From: Lactobacillaceae bacterium
GTDB taxonomy: Bacteria > Pseudomonadota > Alphaproteobacteria > RF32 > CAG-239
DNA: 64,000 bases
Direction: 5' to 3'
NCBI GenBank assembly: GCA_031271345.1
Contig: JAISVX010000003.1
Coordinates: forward strand, 1-64,000
This document shows, piece after piece, positions 37,208 through 47,219 of the stretch (position 1 is its first letter; every line of letters starts with the position of its first letter). The notes below the pieces were generated by a model, which was given only the letters and a program-made list of their open reading frames with translations, did not search any database and had not been told where the DNA came from. Position numbers and translations under genes: made by a program.

Positions 37208-40200
37208 ATGGGAAAAATATTAAGCATACTTAAACAAAGATCTTTTCTTTCAATTTTCATCACTCAGTTTCTCGGCGCGTTCAATGACAACTTGTTTAGA
37301 GCGGCTATGTCTGGATTTGTCACATATAAAATCACCTCGATTTTGCCGGAGCATAAACAAATTATCGTAACTTTAGCGGTCGGCTTATTTATGCTGCCGT
37401 TTTTTCTGTTTTCGGCGATGGCTGGCGAGATTGCCGATAAATATAGAAAAGATGTTATTTTCAAAATTACCAAATTTGCCGAAGTAATTATTGCACTGCT
37501 TGCAATTTATGGGTTTTATGCGGAAGACGCATATATGCTTCTCGGTGTTTTAGCGCTTATGGGGACGCAGTCGGCATTTTTTGGTCCTGCAAAATACAGC
37601 GTTCTGCCGGATGTTTTAAATAAAGACGAGCTGATTGCGGGCAACGGTTTATTTGAAGCAGGCAGCTATCTTGCCATCTTAAACGGCATTATAATCGGCG
37701 GTCTCATAATGTCTGGAGAAGGCTCCGGCATTGACAGCGCGGCGGTTTCTGTTATGTCCGTCTCAGTTATTGGTTTGATAGCGAGCTTGTTTATACCAGA
37801 AATTAAGCCGGCGTCTCCAGATACGAAAATCAATCCTAACTTTATCAAAAGCACATTTAAGAATATGAAGTTTGCGACTTATAAACGCAACATCTTTCTT
37901 TGTATTCTAGGCATTTCATGGTTTTGGATGATAGGTGCGGTATTAATATCGCAGATACCGAGCTATGCGGAAAATGTGCTGAATGCGGACGGCAGAGTTT
38001 ATACTTGGCTGCTGACACTATTTTCATGCGGCGTTGGTATCGGCGCGATTACCTGCCAATATTTGTTAAAAGGCGAAATCACCGGTAAATATCTTCCTAT
38101 AAGCTCTATTTTAATGACGGTGTTTTTGGCGGATTTAGCCTGGGCAAGTTCCGGCGTTAATTTTACCGGGGAAAGACAGACTTTAGCAGGTTTTATAACG
38201 TCTTTTGACGGGATAAGAATTTCTTTAGACCTTCTTTTGCTGGCTGCCTGTGGAGGCTTGTATATGGTTCCGCTCAACGCGATGCTGCAGGTTTTTTCAG
38301 GAGAGAGAATAAGATCGCGCGTGATTGCGACCAATAACATTATCAACGCGTTGTTTATGGTGGCTGGTTCCGTTATCTGCGTAATCCTGTTATCCAGCAA
38401 CTGGTCAATTGCGGAGATATTTGCAATTATCGCAATATCAAATGCTTTTGTAACCGTGTATATATGCGGTCTTATGCCTGAACATATCGCAAAATCCATC
38501 GCAAAAAGCATTATCGGCATGTTTTATAAAATTGAAGTTAAGGGTTTGGAAAACGTCAAAGACCTTAAAGGCGAAGCCGTAATTGTCGCAAACCACACGT
38601 CCTTTCTTGACGGTATTTTGCTTTGGGCATATCTCCCCTCCGGCGTAATCTTTGCCATCAACACTTTCGTTGCTCAGGAATGGTGGGTAAGAATAATTCA
38701 GCCGTTTGTAAAATATTTTACATTGGACCCGACAAACCCGATGAGCGTTAAGCATATTATCGAAGAAGTAAAAAAGAAAAATAAGGTCGTTATTTTCCCT
38801 GAGGGTCGCATTACTACAACCGGAACTTTGATGAAAGTTTACCCGGGACCTGCCGTAATCGCCGATAAAAGCGACGCAAATCTGCTCCCGATATATATTG
38901 ATGGTTCGCAATATTCTATGTTTGGCAGGTTTTCAGCCAAGTTAAAAAAATGTCCGAAAAGCAAAATCAGCATTAATGTTTTTCCTGCGAGAAAATTAAA
39001 TGTTTCCGATGATTTACAGGGCAAAGACCGCCGTCTTGACGCCGCGACAAAACTATATGACATAATGTGCGAAATGAAGTTTGCGAGTAGAGATATTAAT
39101 AAGCCGATTTTTGCAAGTTTGGTTGATGGGTATAACCTTGTAGGCGGCAAAAAAGAAATATTGGAAGATGTATCCCGCAAGAAGCTGACGTACAAAAAGT
39201 TTTTAATCGGAACATTTGCATTGGGCGGAAAAATTGCAAAAATTACCAAGAAAAAAGAGTTTTTAGGCTTAATGCTGCCAAATACCAATGCGGTTATGGT
39301 AACTTTTATGGGAATGCAGGCTTATGGGCGTATTCCTTGTATGATTAACTTTACAAGCGGTGTCAAAAGTATTTTGTCATCATGCAAAACGGCAAAAATA
39401 AAAACAATTTTTACTTCAAGGCAGTTTATTGAAAAAGCGGAGCTTCAGGATTTGGAAAAAGCCCTGATTGACGAAGGCTACAAGCTTGTCTATCTTGAAG
39501 ATTTGGGTAAAAGCATTTCTCTTTATGAAAAATTAAGAGCCATGTATAAATCTTTTGCTCCTTCGAAACATATCCGCAGAATAGACCCGAACGGTCCGGC
39601 GGTGGTCTTGTTTACGTCTGGCTCGGAAGGAACCCCCAAGGGCGTTGTTTTGAGTCATAAGAACATTTTGGCGAATATCCAGCAGGCGTTTTCAGTAATT
39701 CCTATCGGCGTAACAGACAGCGTGTTCAGCGCTTTGCCGACATTCCACTCTTTCGGTTTGTCAACTGGCGCGATACTCCCGCTGGTTAACGGTATAAAGC
39801 TGTTCTTATATCCGTCTCCAATGCACTATAAGATTGTTCCAGAATTGGTTTATGATACTGAATCTACGGTTATGTTCGGTACGGATACATTTTATGCTGG
39901 TTATGCAAAATCGGCGCACCCTTATGATTTTCATACCATGAGGTTTGCGATTATCGGCGCGGAGAAACTTAAGGCGGAAACATATAATGCCTGGGTTGAC
40001 AAATTCGGTATCAGGCTTTTGGAAGGTTATGGCGCGACGGAGACGGCTCCAGTGTTGTCATTAGATACTCCTATGCACTGCAGAAAAGGAACGGTTGGAA
40101 GATTGCTTCCGCAAATAGAACATAAGCTTTTAAAAGTTCCAGGCATAAAAGAAGGCGGCTCTTTAGTTGTTAAAGGTCCAAACGTTATGCTGGGATATTT

Positions 40201-40618
40201 AAAGGTAGACAAACCAGGCGTTATTCAGCCCCTTAAAGACGGGTGGTACGATACCGGAGACATCGTGACTATGGATGAAGACGGCTTTATCTCCATTCAG
40301 GGACGCGCGAAACGCTTTGCCAAAATCGCTGGCGAAATGATTAGCCTTACAGCGGTTGAAGGCGAAATCAAAGCCCTGTGGAAAGATACCGACCATGCGG
40401 TTGTAAGCGTCGCGGATGAAAAGAAGGGCGAGCAGCTTGTGCTGTTTACGACCAATGACAAAGCTAAACGCGATGAAATATCGGAATATTTCCAAAAATC
40501 TGGTATCAGCGAGCTTTCTGTGCCAAAAACCATAAGAATAGTCGAGGCAATTCCAATTATGGGAAGCGGAAAAGTCGACTACGTCAAAATAAACGAAATG
40601 GCAAAAGAACTAGCCTAA
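37208..40618 (+). CDS. MFS (LplT-like) + PlsC acyltransferase + AMP-dependent ligase trifunctional fusion (Aas-like)
   Basis: FLGAFNDNLFR MFS start; NHTSFLDG/FPEGRITTTG PlsC motifs; LFTSGSEGTPKGVVLSH ligase motif. Confidence 0.93.
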   Translation: MGKILSILKQRSFLSIFITQFLGAFNDNLFRAAMSGFVTYKITSILPEHKQIIVTLAVGLFMLPFFLFSAMAGEIADKYRKDVIFKITKFAEVIIALLAIYGFYAEDAYMLLGVLALMGTQSAFFGPAKYSVLPDVLNKDELIAGNGLFEAGSYLAILNGIIIGGLIMSGEGSGIDSAAVSVMSVSVIGLIASLFIPEIKPASPDTKINPNFIKSTFKNMKFATYKRNIFLCILGISWFWMIGAVLISQIPSYAENVLNADGRVYTWLLTLFSCGVGIGAITCQYLLKGEITGKYLPISSILMTVFLADLAWASSGVNFTGERQTLAGFITSFDGIRISLDLLLLAACGGLYMVPLNAMLQVFSGERIRSRVIATNNIINALFMVAGSVICVILLSSNWSIAEIFAIIAISNAFVTVYICGLMPEHIAKSIAKSIIGMFYKIEVKGLENVKDLKGEAVIVANHTSFLDGILLWAYLPSGVIFAINTFVAQEWWVRIIQPFVKYFTLDPTNPMSVKHIIEEVKKKNKVVIFPEGRITTTGTLMKVYPGPAVIADKSDANLLPIYIDGSQYSMFGRFSAKLKKCPKSKISINVFPARKLNVSDDLQGKDRRLDAATKLYDIMCEMKFASRDINKPIFASLVDGYNLVGGKKEILEDVSRKKLTYKKFLIGTFALGGKIAKITKKKEFLGLMLPNTNAVMVTFMGMQAYGRIPCMINFTSGVKSILSSCKTAKIKTIFTSRQFIEKAELQDLEKALIDEGYKLVYLEDLGKSISLYEKLRAMYKSFAPSKHIRRIDPNGPAVVLFTSGSEGTPKGVVLSHKNILANIQQAFSVIPIGVTDSVFSALPTFHSFGLSTGAILPLVNGIKLFLYPSPMHYKIVPELVYDTESTVMFGTDTFYAGYAKSAHPYDFHTMRFAIIGAEKLKAETYNAWVDKFGIRLLEGYGATETAPVLSLDTPMHCRKGTVGRLLPQIEHKLLKVPGIKEGGSLVVKGPNVMLGYLKVDKPGVIQPLKDGWYDTGDIVTMDEDGFISIQGRAKRFAKIAGEMISLTAVEGEIKALWKDTDHAVVSVADEKKGEQLVLFTTNDKAKRDEISEYFQKSGISELSVPKTIRIVEAIPIMGSGKVDYVKINEMAKELA

Positions 40619-40620
40619 TA

Positions 40621-40642
40621 AAAAGCCCCTTCGGGGGCTTTA
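40621..40642. terminator. hairpin with TTCG loop
   Basis: AAAGCCCC-ttcg-GGGGCTTT. Confidence 0.65.
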
Positions 40643-40695
40643 AAAAATAAAAAATCATAATTAAATAATCAGTATAATCTTTTAGGAGAAAAATT

Positions 40696-41250
40696 ATGAA
40701 AAATATGAAAAAAATAGAGAAGGAACTTGAGAAGATAGAGCCGAACGCAGGCGGTTTGTTTTTGGCAATCGGCATAATTATGGTATGTTTGGGCGTATAT
40801 GTATGGTTTCACCCAGTTGATACATTAATTGCTCTGGCTTTATATTTGGGTGTGGTCTTTGTCGCTGCCGGTGCGTTATATTTGTATATCGCGTTTCAAC
40901 ATAACTCAAGCTGGCACTTGGCGCTTGGTTTGTTAGATCTGCTTGTCGGCGTAATATTCTTGTCTAATTTGGGCGTAACAGCGGCGTCGCTTCCAATTGT
41001 TTTTGCTCTTTGGACATTGTTTGTCGGCGTCATTCAGGTTGGCGAAGCATTTTACAGAAAATCTGTGTCTTATCCTTGGGGCTGGGAACTTGCATTCGGC
41101 ATACTGGGTATTTTGTTTGCGTTCTTAATAATGGCGTATCCGGGGATTGGAGCGTTTACAATTACAATGCTTATGGGGTCATATATCATATTATATGGTT
41201 TATTGGGATTCATAGAATATGCGGCGCTTAAAAAAATGCGCAGAAAATAA
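40696..41250 (+). CDS. HdeD/DUF308-family membrane protein
   Basis: Six hydrophobic helices, IGIIMVCLGVYVWFHPVDTLIALALYLGVVFVAAGALYL, LLDLLVGVIFLSNLGVTA. Confidence 0.75.
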   Translation: MKNMKKIEKELEKIEPNAGGLFLAIGIIMVCLGVYVWFHPVDTLIALALYLGVVFVAAGALYLYIAFQHNSSWHLALGLLDLLVGVIFLSNLGVTAASLPIVFALWTLFVGVIQVGEAFYRKSVSYPWGWELAFGILGILFAFLIMAYPGIGAFTITMLMGSYIILYGLLGFIEYAALKKMRRK

Positions 41251-41269
41251 AAAATCTTGGAGATATTAA

Positions 41270-42487
41270 ATGCAGGACTTAGAAAAAGTATTGGAACATT
41301 ATGGCATAAAAGGCAGGGTGATAAAAACCAATCGTGGACCTTTAATTACTCAAATAGAGTATCTGCCGGCTGCGGGAACAAAAGTGAAAAACATAACCAG
41401 TTATCTGGATGATATTGCCCGCGAGCTTGGCGTCAGTTCATTGAGGGTGGAACCGATTGAAAACTTGAACAATTTAGGTTTTGAAGTTCCGCGCGAAGAT
41501 ATGCAGACTGTGGATTTTAATGCAATCTTAAATTCTGGGGCTTTTAGAAATGCAAAAGGAACTCTGCCTATATGCCTTGGCGTTGACATAACGGGAACTC
41601 CGTTTTTTGCGGATTTGGCAAAAATGCCCCATCTTTTGATAGCGGGAACGACAGGTTCTGGAAAATCTGTCGGACTAAACACTTTTATCTTGTCTTTAAT
41701 TAAACAAAAAACTCCAGATGAGCTGAAATTTGTTTTAATTGATCCGAAAAGAATAGAGTTTAGCGTTTATAACAACCAAAAATATATGCTTTTTCCAGTT
41801 GTCACTGATAATGCGCAGGCTGCGGAGACGCTAAAATATTTAGTAGGCGAAATGGAAAAAAGATATTCTCTTTTTGAACAGAGCTTTACAAAAAATATCG
41901 AGGAGTATAATGCCAAGGAAGGAGGTCTTTCTTATATTGTCTGCATTATTGATGAGTTTGCAGATTTAATGGTTTCTAATAAAAATGTCGAAAAATATAT
42001 CCAGCTTTTAACGCAAAAAGCAAGAGCCTGCGGAATTCATATTATGCTGGCGACGCAGCGTCCTTCCGTTGATGTGGTCACCGGCGTTTTGAAGGCAAAT
42101 TTCCCTACGCGCTTGTCATATAAAGTTGCGAGCGCGACAGATTCAAGAACAATTCTTGATACGTCAGGTGCCGAAAAGCTGATTGGCAGGGGAGACGCCC
42201 TATTTTTACAAAGCAATGGAGAGCTTAAGCGAATTCACGGCGCCTATATGCCGGATGAAAATATAGCAAAAATGCTTGAGCCATACAGGGCTGCGGTAAA
42301 GCCTTTTGCGCCGGTCAAAAACAAAGAAATCTCTGAAACTCCGACTTCAAAGCCCGAGGAAGAAAAATCTGTCTTTCGCAAAGGATTGGAGTGGTGGAGT
42401 TCTTTGCGGCGAAGAGAAAAGAAGACCATTATCTCTGGAGCAATAGTGGGAGCTGGTTATCTTCTTGGGAAGATAAAAAAGAAATAG
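41270..42487 (+). CDS. short FtsK/SpoIIIE-type DNA translocase lacking N-terminal TM and gamma domains
   Basis: GPLITQIEYLPAAGTKV, HLLIAGTTGSGKSVGLN Walker A, FVLIDPKRIEF, IVCIIDEFADLM, ATQRPSVDVVTG; C-terminal TM TIISGAIVGAGYLLGKIKKK. Confidence 0.9.
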   Translation: MQDLEKVLEHYGIKGRVIKTNRGPLITQIEYLPAAGTKVKNITSYLDDIARELGVSSLRVEPIENLNNLGFEVPREDMQTVDFNAILNSGAFRNAKGTLPICLGVDITGTPFFADLAKMPHLLIAGTTGSGKSVGLNTFILSLIKQKTPDELKFVLIDPKRIEFSVYNNQKYMLFPVVTDNAQAAETLKYLVGEMEKRYSLFEQSFTKNIEEYNAKEGGLSYIVCIIDEFADLMVSNKNVEKYIQLLTQKARACGIHIMLATQRPSVDVVTGVLKANFPTRLSYKVASATDSRTILDTSGAEKLIGRGDALFLQSNGELKRIHGAYMPDENIAKMLEPYRAAVKPFAPVKNKEISETPTSKPEEEKSVFRKGLEWWSSLRRREKKTIISGAIVGAGYLLGKIKKK

Positions 42488-42640
42488 TTAAGTTTTCGTT
42501 GCCAATTATTGATTTAATGAAAATTATTTTTACAAATACGTTGGTTTAATAACATGTGCAAAACAATAATTTTGCTTTAATAAATATAAAAATAGATAGT
42601 ATATTTTCAAGATAGGATTAAACATTTGAAGGACTTTGAT

Positions 42641-43309
42641 ATGAGAAAATATATTGCTGAATTGTTGGGAACATTCGTTCTTGTTTTTGTGGGCTGCGGC
42701 ACGGTAACTTTCGCAAGTAATGCCGCCGGTTCTGTGGGCGTGGTTCTCGCGTTTGGTTTGGGTCTTATGATTTCAATTTATACATTCGGACCGATTTCCG
42801 GCTCGCATGTTAACCCTGCCGTGACATTGGGAATGTTATGCTCGGGACGTATGTCTGGTAAAGAAGCGGGAAAATATATTGCCGCGCAATTTATCGGCGC
42901 AACCCTTGCCGCATTGGTCATTTTGCTTATAGCAAAAGGAATGGCTGGCGGATACAGCGCGACGAACGGCTTGGGACAAAACGGATACGGCGTTGGCTAT
43001 ATGAGAGGGTTTAACGTGTGGTCTGCAATTTTGTTTGAAGTTATTGCGACATATCTTTTTGTTAGACTCATTTTAGAAGTTACAGCTTCGGACATAAAAA
43101 CAGGCGGGTTGATTATCGGCTTGGCTCTTTCTGCGCTTCTTATTTTAGGATTGTTTGTAACCGGCGGCTCTCTAAATCCGGCGAGAAGTTTTGGACCTGC
43201 GTTGGTAGTCGGTGGAAAAGCTTTGTCTCAAGTTTGGCTGTTTTTGGTTGCTCCATCCATAGGCGGAGCTTTAGCTGGATTATGCTATAAATATTCTCTT
43301 AAAAAATAA
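42641..43309 (+). CDS. aqpZ: aquaporin (AqpZ-like)
   Basis: SGSHVNPAVTLG and GGSLNPARSFGPA dual NPA motifs. Confidence 0.93.
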   Translation: MRKYIAELLGTFVLVFVGCGTVTFASNAAGSVGVVLAFGLGLMISIYTFGPISGSHVNPAVTLGMLCSGRMSGKEAGKYIAAQFIGATLAALVILLIAKGMAGGYSATNGLGQNGYGVGYMRGFNVWSAILFEVIATYLFVRLILEVTASDIKTGGLIIGLALSALLILGLFVTGGSLNPARSFGPALVVGGKALSQVWLFLVAPSIGGALAGLCYKYSLKK

Positions 43310-43325
43310 AAGAAACAATTGTTGA

Positions 43326-43362
43326 AAAAGAACGCCTTGTCTAATCAGGCGTTCTTTTTTTT
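43326..43362 (+). terminator. intrinsic terminator
   Basis: AAGAACGCC-ttgtctaatca-GGCGTTCTT TTTTTT. Confidence 0.88.
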
Positions 43363-43450
43363 ATATTTTAGCATTATTCCCATTTAAAATGTCGTTTGGA
43401 TGATTAGGTATATTTTATAAATAATATTTAATTAAACCATGGAGGATTAA

Positions 43451-44920
43451 ATGGTTGATGATAAAAATAAGATTGGGCTTGTCCCCGCGACGCTGATGGT
43501 TGCGGGAAACATGATGGGTTCCGGCGTGTTTATGCTGCCTGCCAATTTAGCGGCGATAGGCAGCATCGCTATTTTTGGCTGGCTTATTACGATTGTCGGT
43601 TCAATCGCTTTAGCCTTAACATTTTCAAAACTAACGCAGATTTATCCGGCGGCCGGCGGTCCCTACGCATATACTAAAAGAGCATTCGGCGATTACATGG
43701 GTTATCAGACAAACTTGGTATACTGGCTGGCAAACGTTGTCGGCAACGTTGGTCTTGCCGTTGCGGGTTTGGGATATTTAAGCACGTTCTTTCCGGCGTT
43801 AAAAGACCCGTTAGTGGCGGCTCTGGGACAAATCAGCATTATTTGGCTCTTGACTTACGCAAATATTTTAGGTCCTAAAGTTGTTGCGCGGGTTCAATCG
43901 TTTACTACTACTTTGGCGCTTTTGCCGATTATCGGTATGGCAATTTTCGGCTGGCTGTGGTTTAAAAGAGAAACATATATGGGCGGCTGGAACGTTACGG
44001 GACAGCACCCAATGACCGCAATCGGCATGACATTAAACTTTACGCTATGGGCTTTTATCGGCGTTGAGAGTGCGTCGGTTTCTACGGCGGTTGTGAAAAA
44101 TCCGACAAAAAACGTTCCGATAGCAACCGTAGCGGGAGTTATTCTTGCCGCAGTGTGCTATGTGTTGAGTTCGTCCGCAATTATGGGAATTATTCCAAAT
44201 AAAGAATTAATCGCTTCATCCGCGCCGTTTTCTGACGCCATAAGAGTTGCGCTCGGCGAGGGACCGGCAAAAATAGTTGCCCTTTGCGCGGCGATAGGCT
44301 GTTTAGGCTCATTAGGCGGCTGGACGCTTTTGGTTGGACAGACGGCAAAAGCCGCGGCCGATGACGGTTTGTTTGGAAATATTTTTGCACGTGTAAATAA
44401 AAACGGCGTTCCCGCCGCGGGTCTTGCTCTTGTTGCGGCTATTATGACGCTGCAGGTGCTGGCGACAATGTCTCCGACCGCGTCCGCGCAGTTTGGCAAA
44501 ATTGCGTCCATCGCGGTTATTATGACGCTGCTTCCTTATATATATTCGTCTGTCGCGATAAAAATATTGGGCAGAGACAAAATGCAGAGAGGGCAGCTTG
44601 CTTTTTATACGATAGTGGGTCTTATTGCGGCAATTTACAGCATGTGGGCGATGATTGGCTCGGATGGAGAGCAGACGCGCTGGGCATTGATGTTTGTAAT
44701 CTCCACAATCATTTTCTATGAGTTATCGGTTAATAGAAAGCTGGATATAAAAGAACACCACATCAAGCCTGGCGGGTGTGTTCCGGGATGGGTGCGGCAC
44801 CTTACATTAATAATTACAATCGCTGCGTTAATCGCGATGTTTTGGGTTAGTATTGGTAAGAATGAAAATACCCGGGTTCATCCGCGTGAGAGCTGGTTTC
44901 ATTTAACTTCAGGAGAATAA
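43451..44920 (+). CDS. adiC: APC-family arginine:agmatine antiporter-like (AdiC-like)
   Basis: GLVPATLMVAGNMMGSGVFMLPANLA; 12 TM; directly followed by arginine decarboxylase-like gene. Confidence 0.85.
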   Translation: MVDDKNKIGLVPATLMVAGNMMGSGVFMLPANLAAIGSIAIFGWLITIVGSIALALTFSKLTQIYPAAGGPYAYTKRAFGDYMGYQTNLVYWLANVVGNVGLAVAGLGYLSTFFPALKDPLVAALGQISIIWLLTYANILGPKVVARVQSFTTTLALLPIIGMAIFGWLWFKRETYMGGWNVTGQHPMTAIGMTLNFTLWAFIGVESASVSTAVVKNPTKNVPIATVAGVILAAVCYVLSSSAIMGIIPNKELIASSAPFSDAIRVALGEGPAKIVALCAAIGCLGSLGGWTLLVGQTAKAAADDGLFGNIFARVNKNGVPAAGLALVAAIMTLQVLATMSPTASAQFGKIASIAVIMTLLPYIYSSVAIKILGRDKMQRGQLAFYTIVGLIAAIYSMWAMIGSDGEQTRWALMFVISTIIFYELSVNRKLDIKEHHIKPGGCVPGWVRHLTLIITIAALIAMFWVSIGKNENTRVHPRESWFHLTSGE

Positions 44921-44923
44921 ATT

Positions 44924-47209
44924 ATGTATGAGATTGATCCGTTTCAAATTAAAATACTTTTAGTTTTTGAAGATTTTGAGGCTAATACGGCTGCTGCCCG
45001 CGCGGTTAGAATGCTGGAAGCAGAACTTGAAGAAGAGGATGCGGTTATTGAAGTTGTGGAAAGCAACTGCGATGCGGAAGCGGTCATCGTTTCCGATCCT
45101 TCAATTCAGTGTGTGCTGTTAAATTATGACAGCATAGTTGATAAAGGCTGCAAAAAAGCGGGGGAGCTTTTGAAAATAATCCGCAAGCGTAATAATGATT
45201 TGCCTGTTTTTTTACTTTCAAGCAGGGCGGAAGCATCGGAAATTCCGACCAATATCTTGTCTCAAGTAAACGACTTTATCTGGTTGTTGGAAGATACTTC
45301 AGATTTTATCGCCGGTCGCATTATTGCTGCGACAGAGAGATACCGCGAGTTTATTCTGCCTCCGATGTTCAAGTCTTTGGCGGAGTTTGCCCAGATTCAC
45401 GAATATTCGTGGCACACTCCGGGACATACCGGCGGAACGGCTTTTCTGCGTTCACCTGCCGGGCGCGCGTTTTTTAACTTTTTTGGCGAACCTGTGTTTC
45501 GCTCGGATTTATCAATTTCGGTTGGCGAGGTAGGCTCGCTTTTAGACCACTCTGGTCCGATTGGCGAAAGCGAAAAATATATAGCCCGCGTGTTTGGCGC
45601 AGACAGAAGCTATACGGTGACAAACGGTTCGTCAACGTCTAACCGAGTGATTTTGATGGCGTCTGTTACCAGAAATCAGGTTTGTTTATGCGACAGAAAC
45701 TGTCATAAATCTGTTGAGCATGCGATGACAATGTCGGGCGCGGTTCCAACATATTTGGTGCCGGTACGCAACCAATACGGCATAATCGGTCCAATTCTAC
45801 CCGAGCGCCTGACAAAAGAAGCGGTGAAGAAATCTATTAAAGATAACGCTTTATCAAAACGCGCTAAAGATACGAACCCGGTTCACGCAATCATAACAAA
45901 CTCAACTTATGACGGCTTGTGTTATAATGTTAAGAGAGTTAACGAACTTTTGGGGCAGAGCGTCGACAGAATGCATTATGATGAAGCGTGGTACGGATAC
46001 GCTAAGTTTAATACGATGTATAAAGATCGTTTTGCGATGAGCGAAGCAAAGAAAAATAATGGTCCGACCATTTTTGCAACCCAGTCTACGCATAAGCTTT
46101 TAGCAGCATTTTCGCAAGCTTCGATGATACATATACGCGATGGCAAAAATTCGATACCTCACGCGCGTTTTAACGAAGCGTTTATGATGCATGCGTCAAC
46201 TTCTCCATTTTATCCGATTATTGCGTCAAACGATGTCAGCGCGGCGATGATGGATAAAGGCGGAGAGGTGTTAACGGAAGACAGCATTAAAGAAGCGGTT
46301 TCTTTCCGCCGCGCGGTTGCGCGCATTAATGCCGAATATGCTTCAAAGAAAGACTGGTTTTTTAATTGCTGGCAGCCGGATACGGTTATGGACCCTAAAT
46401 CTAAGAAAAAAGTTCCATTTTACGAAGCTTCGGAAGAACTCTTGTCAACAAATCCAGACTGCTGGGTCTTAAAACCAAAAGCGGAATGGCATGGTTTTGG
46501 CGATATTGAAGATAAGTACTGCATGCTTGACCCGATTAAAGTTTCTGTGACCACTCCGGGTATTTTAACCAGGGGCGGTTTGGATAAATGGGGTATCCCG
46601 GCGTCAATCTTAACCGCTTATCTTGATAATAAGGGCATAGTGGTTGAGAAAACAACCGACTTTACTATTCTTTTCTTGTTCTCGCTTGGCGTTACCAAGG
46701 GTAAATGGGGTACATTAATTAATGCGTTGTTCGAGTTCAAAAAAGATTATGACAACAATACTCCGCTTGAGAGGGTTCTGCCTTCATTAATGTCTTCCAA
46801 CCCGGAGCGCTATAATGGTATGGGCTTGAAAGATTTGGCAAATGAGATGTTTGCGGCAATGTCAAAACTTGGAACAACAAAAGCGCTGTCTGACGGTTTT
46901 TCCGTATTGCCATACCCTGATTACAGCCCGGTTGAGGCTTATGAAGAATTGGTAAAAGGCAATGTTGAATCGGTAAAATTAAAAGACATGGCAAATCGAA
47001 CAGTCGCGACAGGCGTGGTTCCATACCCTCCGGGAATTCCGCTGATGATGCCGGGCGAAAATGCCGGCTCCGGAAAAGGTCCGCTTCTTGGGTATCTGAA
47101 AGCGCTGGAAGCATTTGACAATCTGTTTCCGGGATTTACGCATGATACGCATGGGGTTGAAGTAAAAGGCGGTGATTATGAAATCTTATGTATAAAAAAG
47201 AAAAAATAA
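44924..47209 (+). CDS. adiA: biodegradative Orn/Lys/Arg decarboxylase, probably arginine decarboxylase
   Basis: Wing domain, SWHTPGHTGGTAFLRSPAGRAFFNFFGEPVFRSDLSISV, ATQSTHKLLAAFSQASMIH PLP-Lys motif; 761 aa. Confidence 0.88.
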   Translation: MYEIDPFQIKILLVFEDFEANTAAARAVRMLEAELEEEDAVIEVVESNCDAEAVIVSDPSIQCVLLNYDSIVDKGCKKAGELLKIIRKRNNDLPVFLLSSRAEASEIPTNILSQVNDFIWLLEDTSDFIAGRIIAATERYREFILPPMFKSLAEFAQIHEYSWHTPGHTGGTAFLRSPAGRAFFNFFGEPVFRSDLSISVGEVGSLLDHSGPIGESEKYIARVFGADRSYTVTNGSSTSNRVILMASVTRNQVCLCDRNCHKSVEHAMTMSGAVPTYLVPVRNQYGIIGPILPERLTKEAVKKSIKDNALSKRAKDTNPVHAIITNSTYDGLCYNVKRVNELLGQSVDRMHYDEAWYGYAKFNTMYKDRFAMSEAKKNNGPTIFATQSTHKLLAAFSQASMIHIRDGKNSIPHARFNEAFMMHASTSPFYPIIASNDVSAAMMDKGGEVLTEDSIKEAVSFRRAVARINAEYASKKDWFFNCWQPDTVMDPKSKKKVPFYEASEELLSTNPDCWVLKPKAEWHGFGDIEDKYCMLDPIKVSVTTPGILTRGGLDKWGIPASILTAYLDNKGIVVEKTTDFTILFLFSLGVTKGKWGTLINALFEFKKDYDNNTPLERVLPSLMSSNPERYNGMGLKDLANEMFAAMSKLGTTKALSDGFSVLPYPDYSPVEAYEELVKGNVESVKLKDMANRTVATGVVPYPPGIPLMMPGENAGSGKGPLLGYLKALEAFDNLFPGFTHDTHGVEVKGGDYEILCIKKKK

Positions 47210-47219
47210 AGGAGGCGGA

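Noticed and set aside
36241-39288. Antisense ORFs of 130-173 aa within mscS and the MFS-PlsC-ligase gene
   Set aside because: Codon-complement artefacts opposite confident conserved domains.
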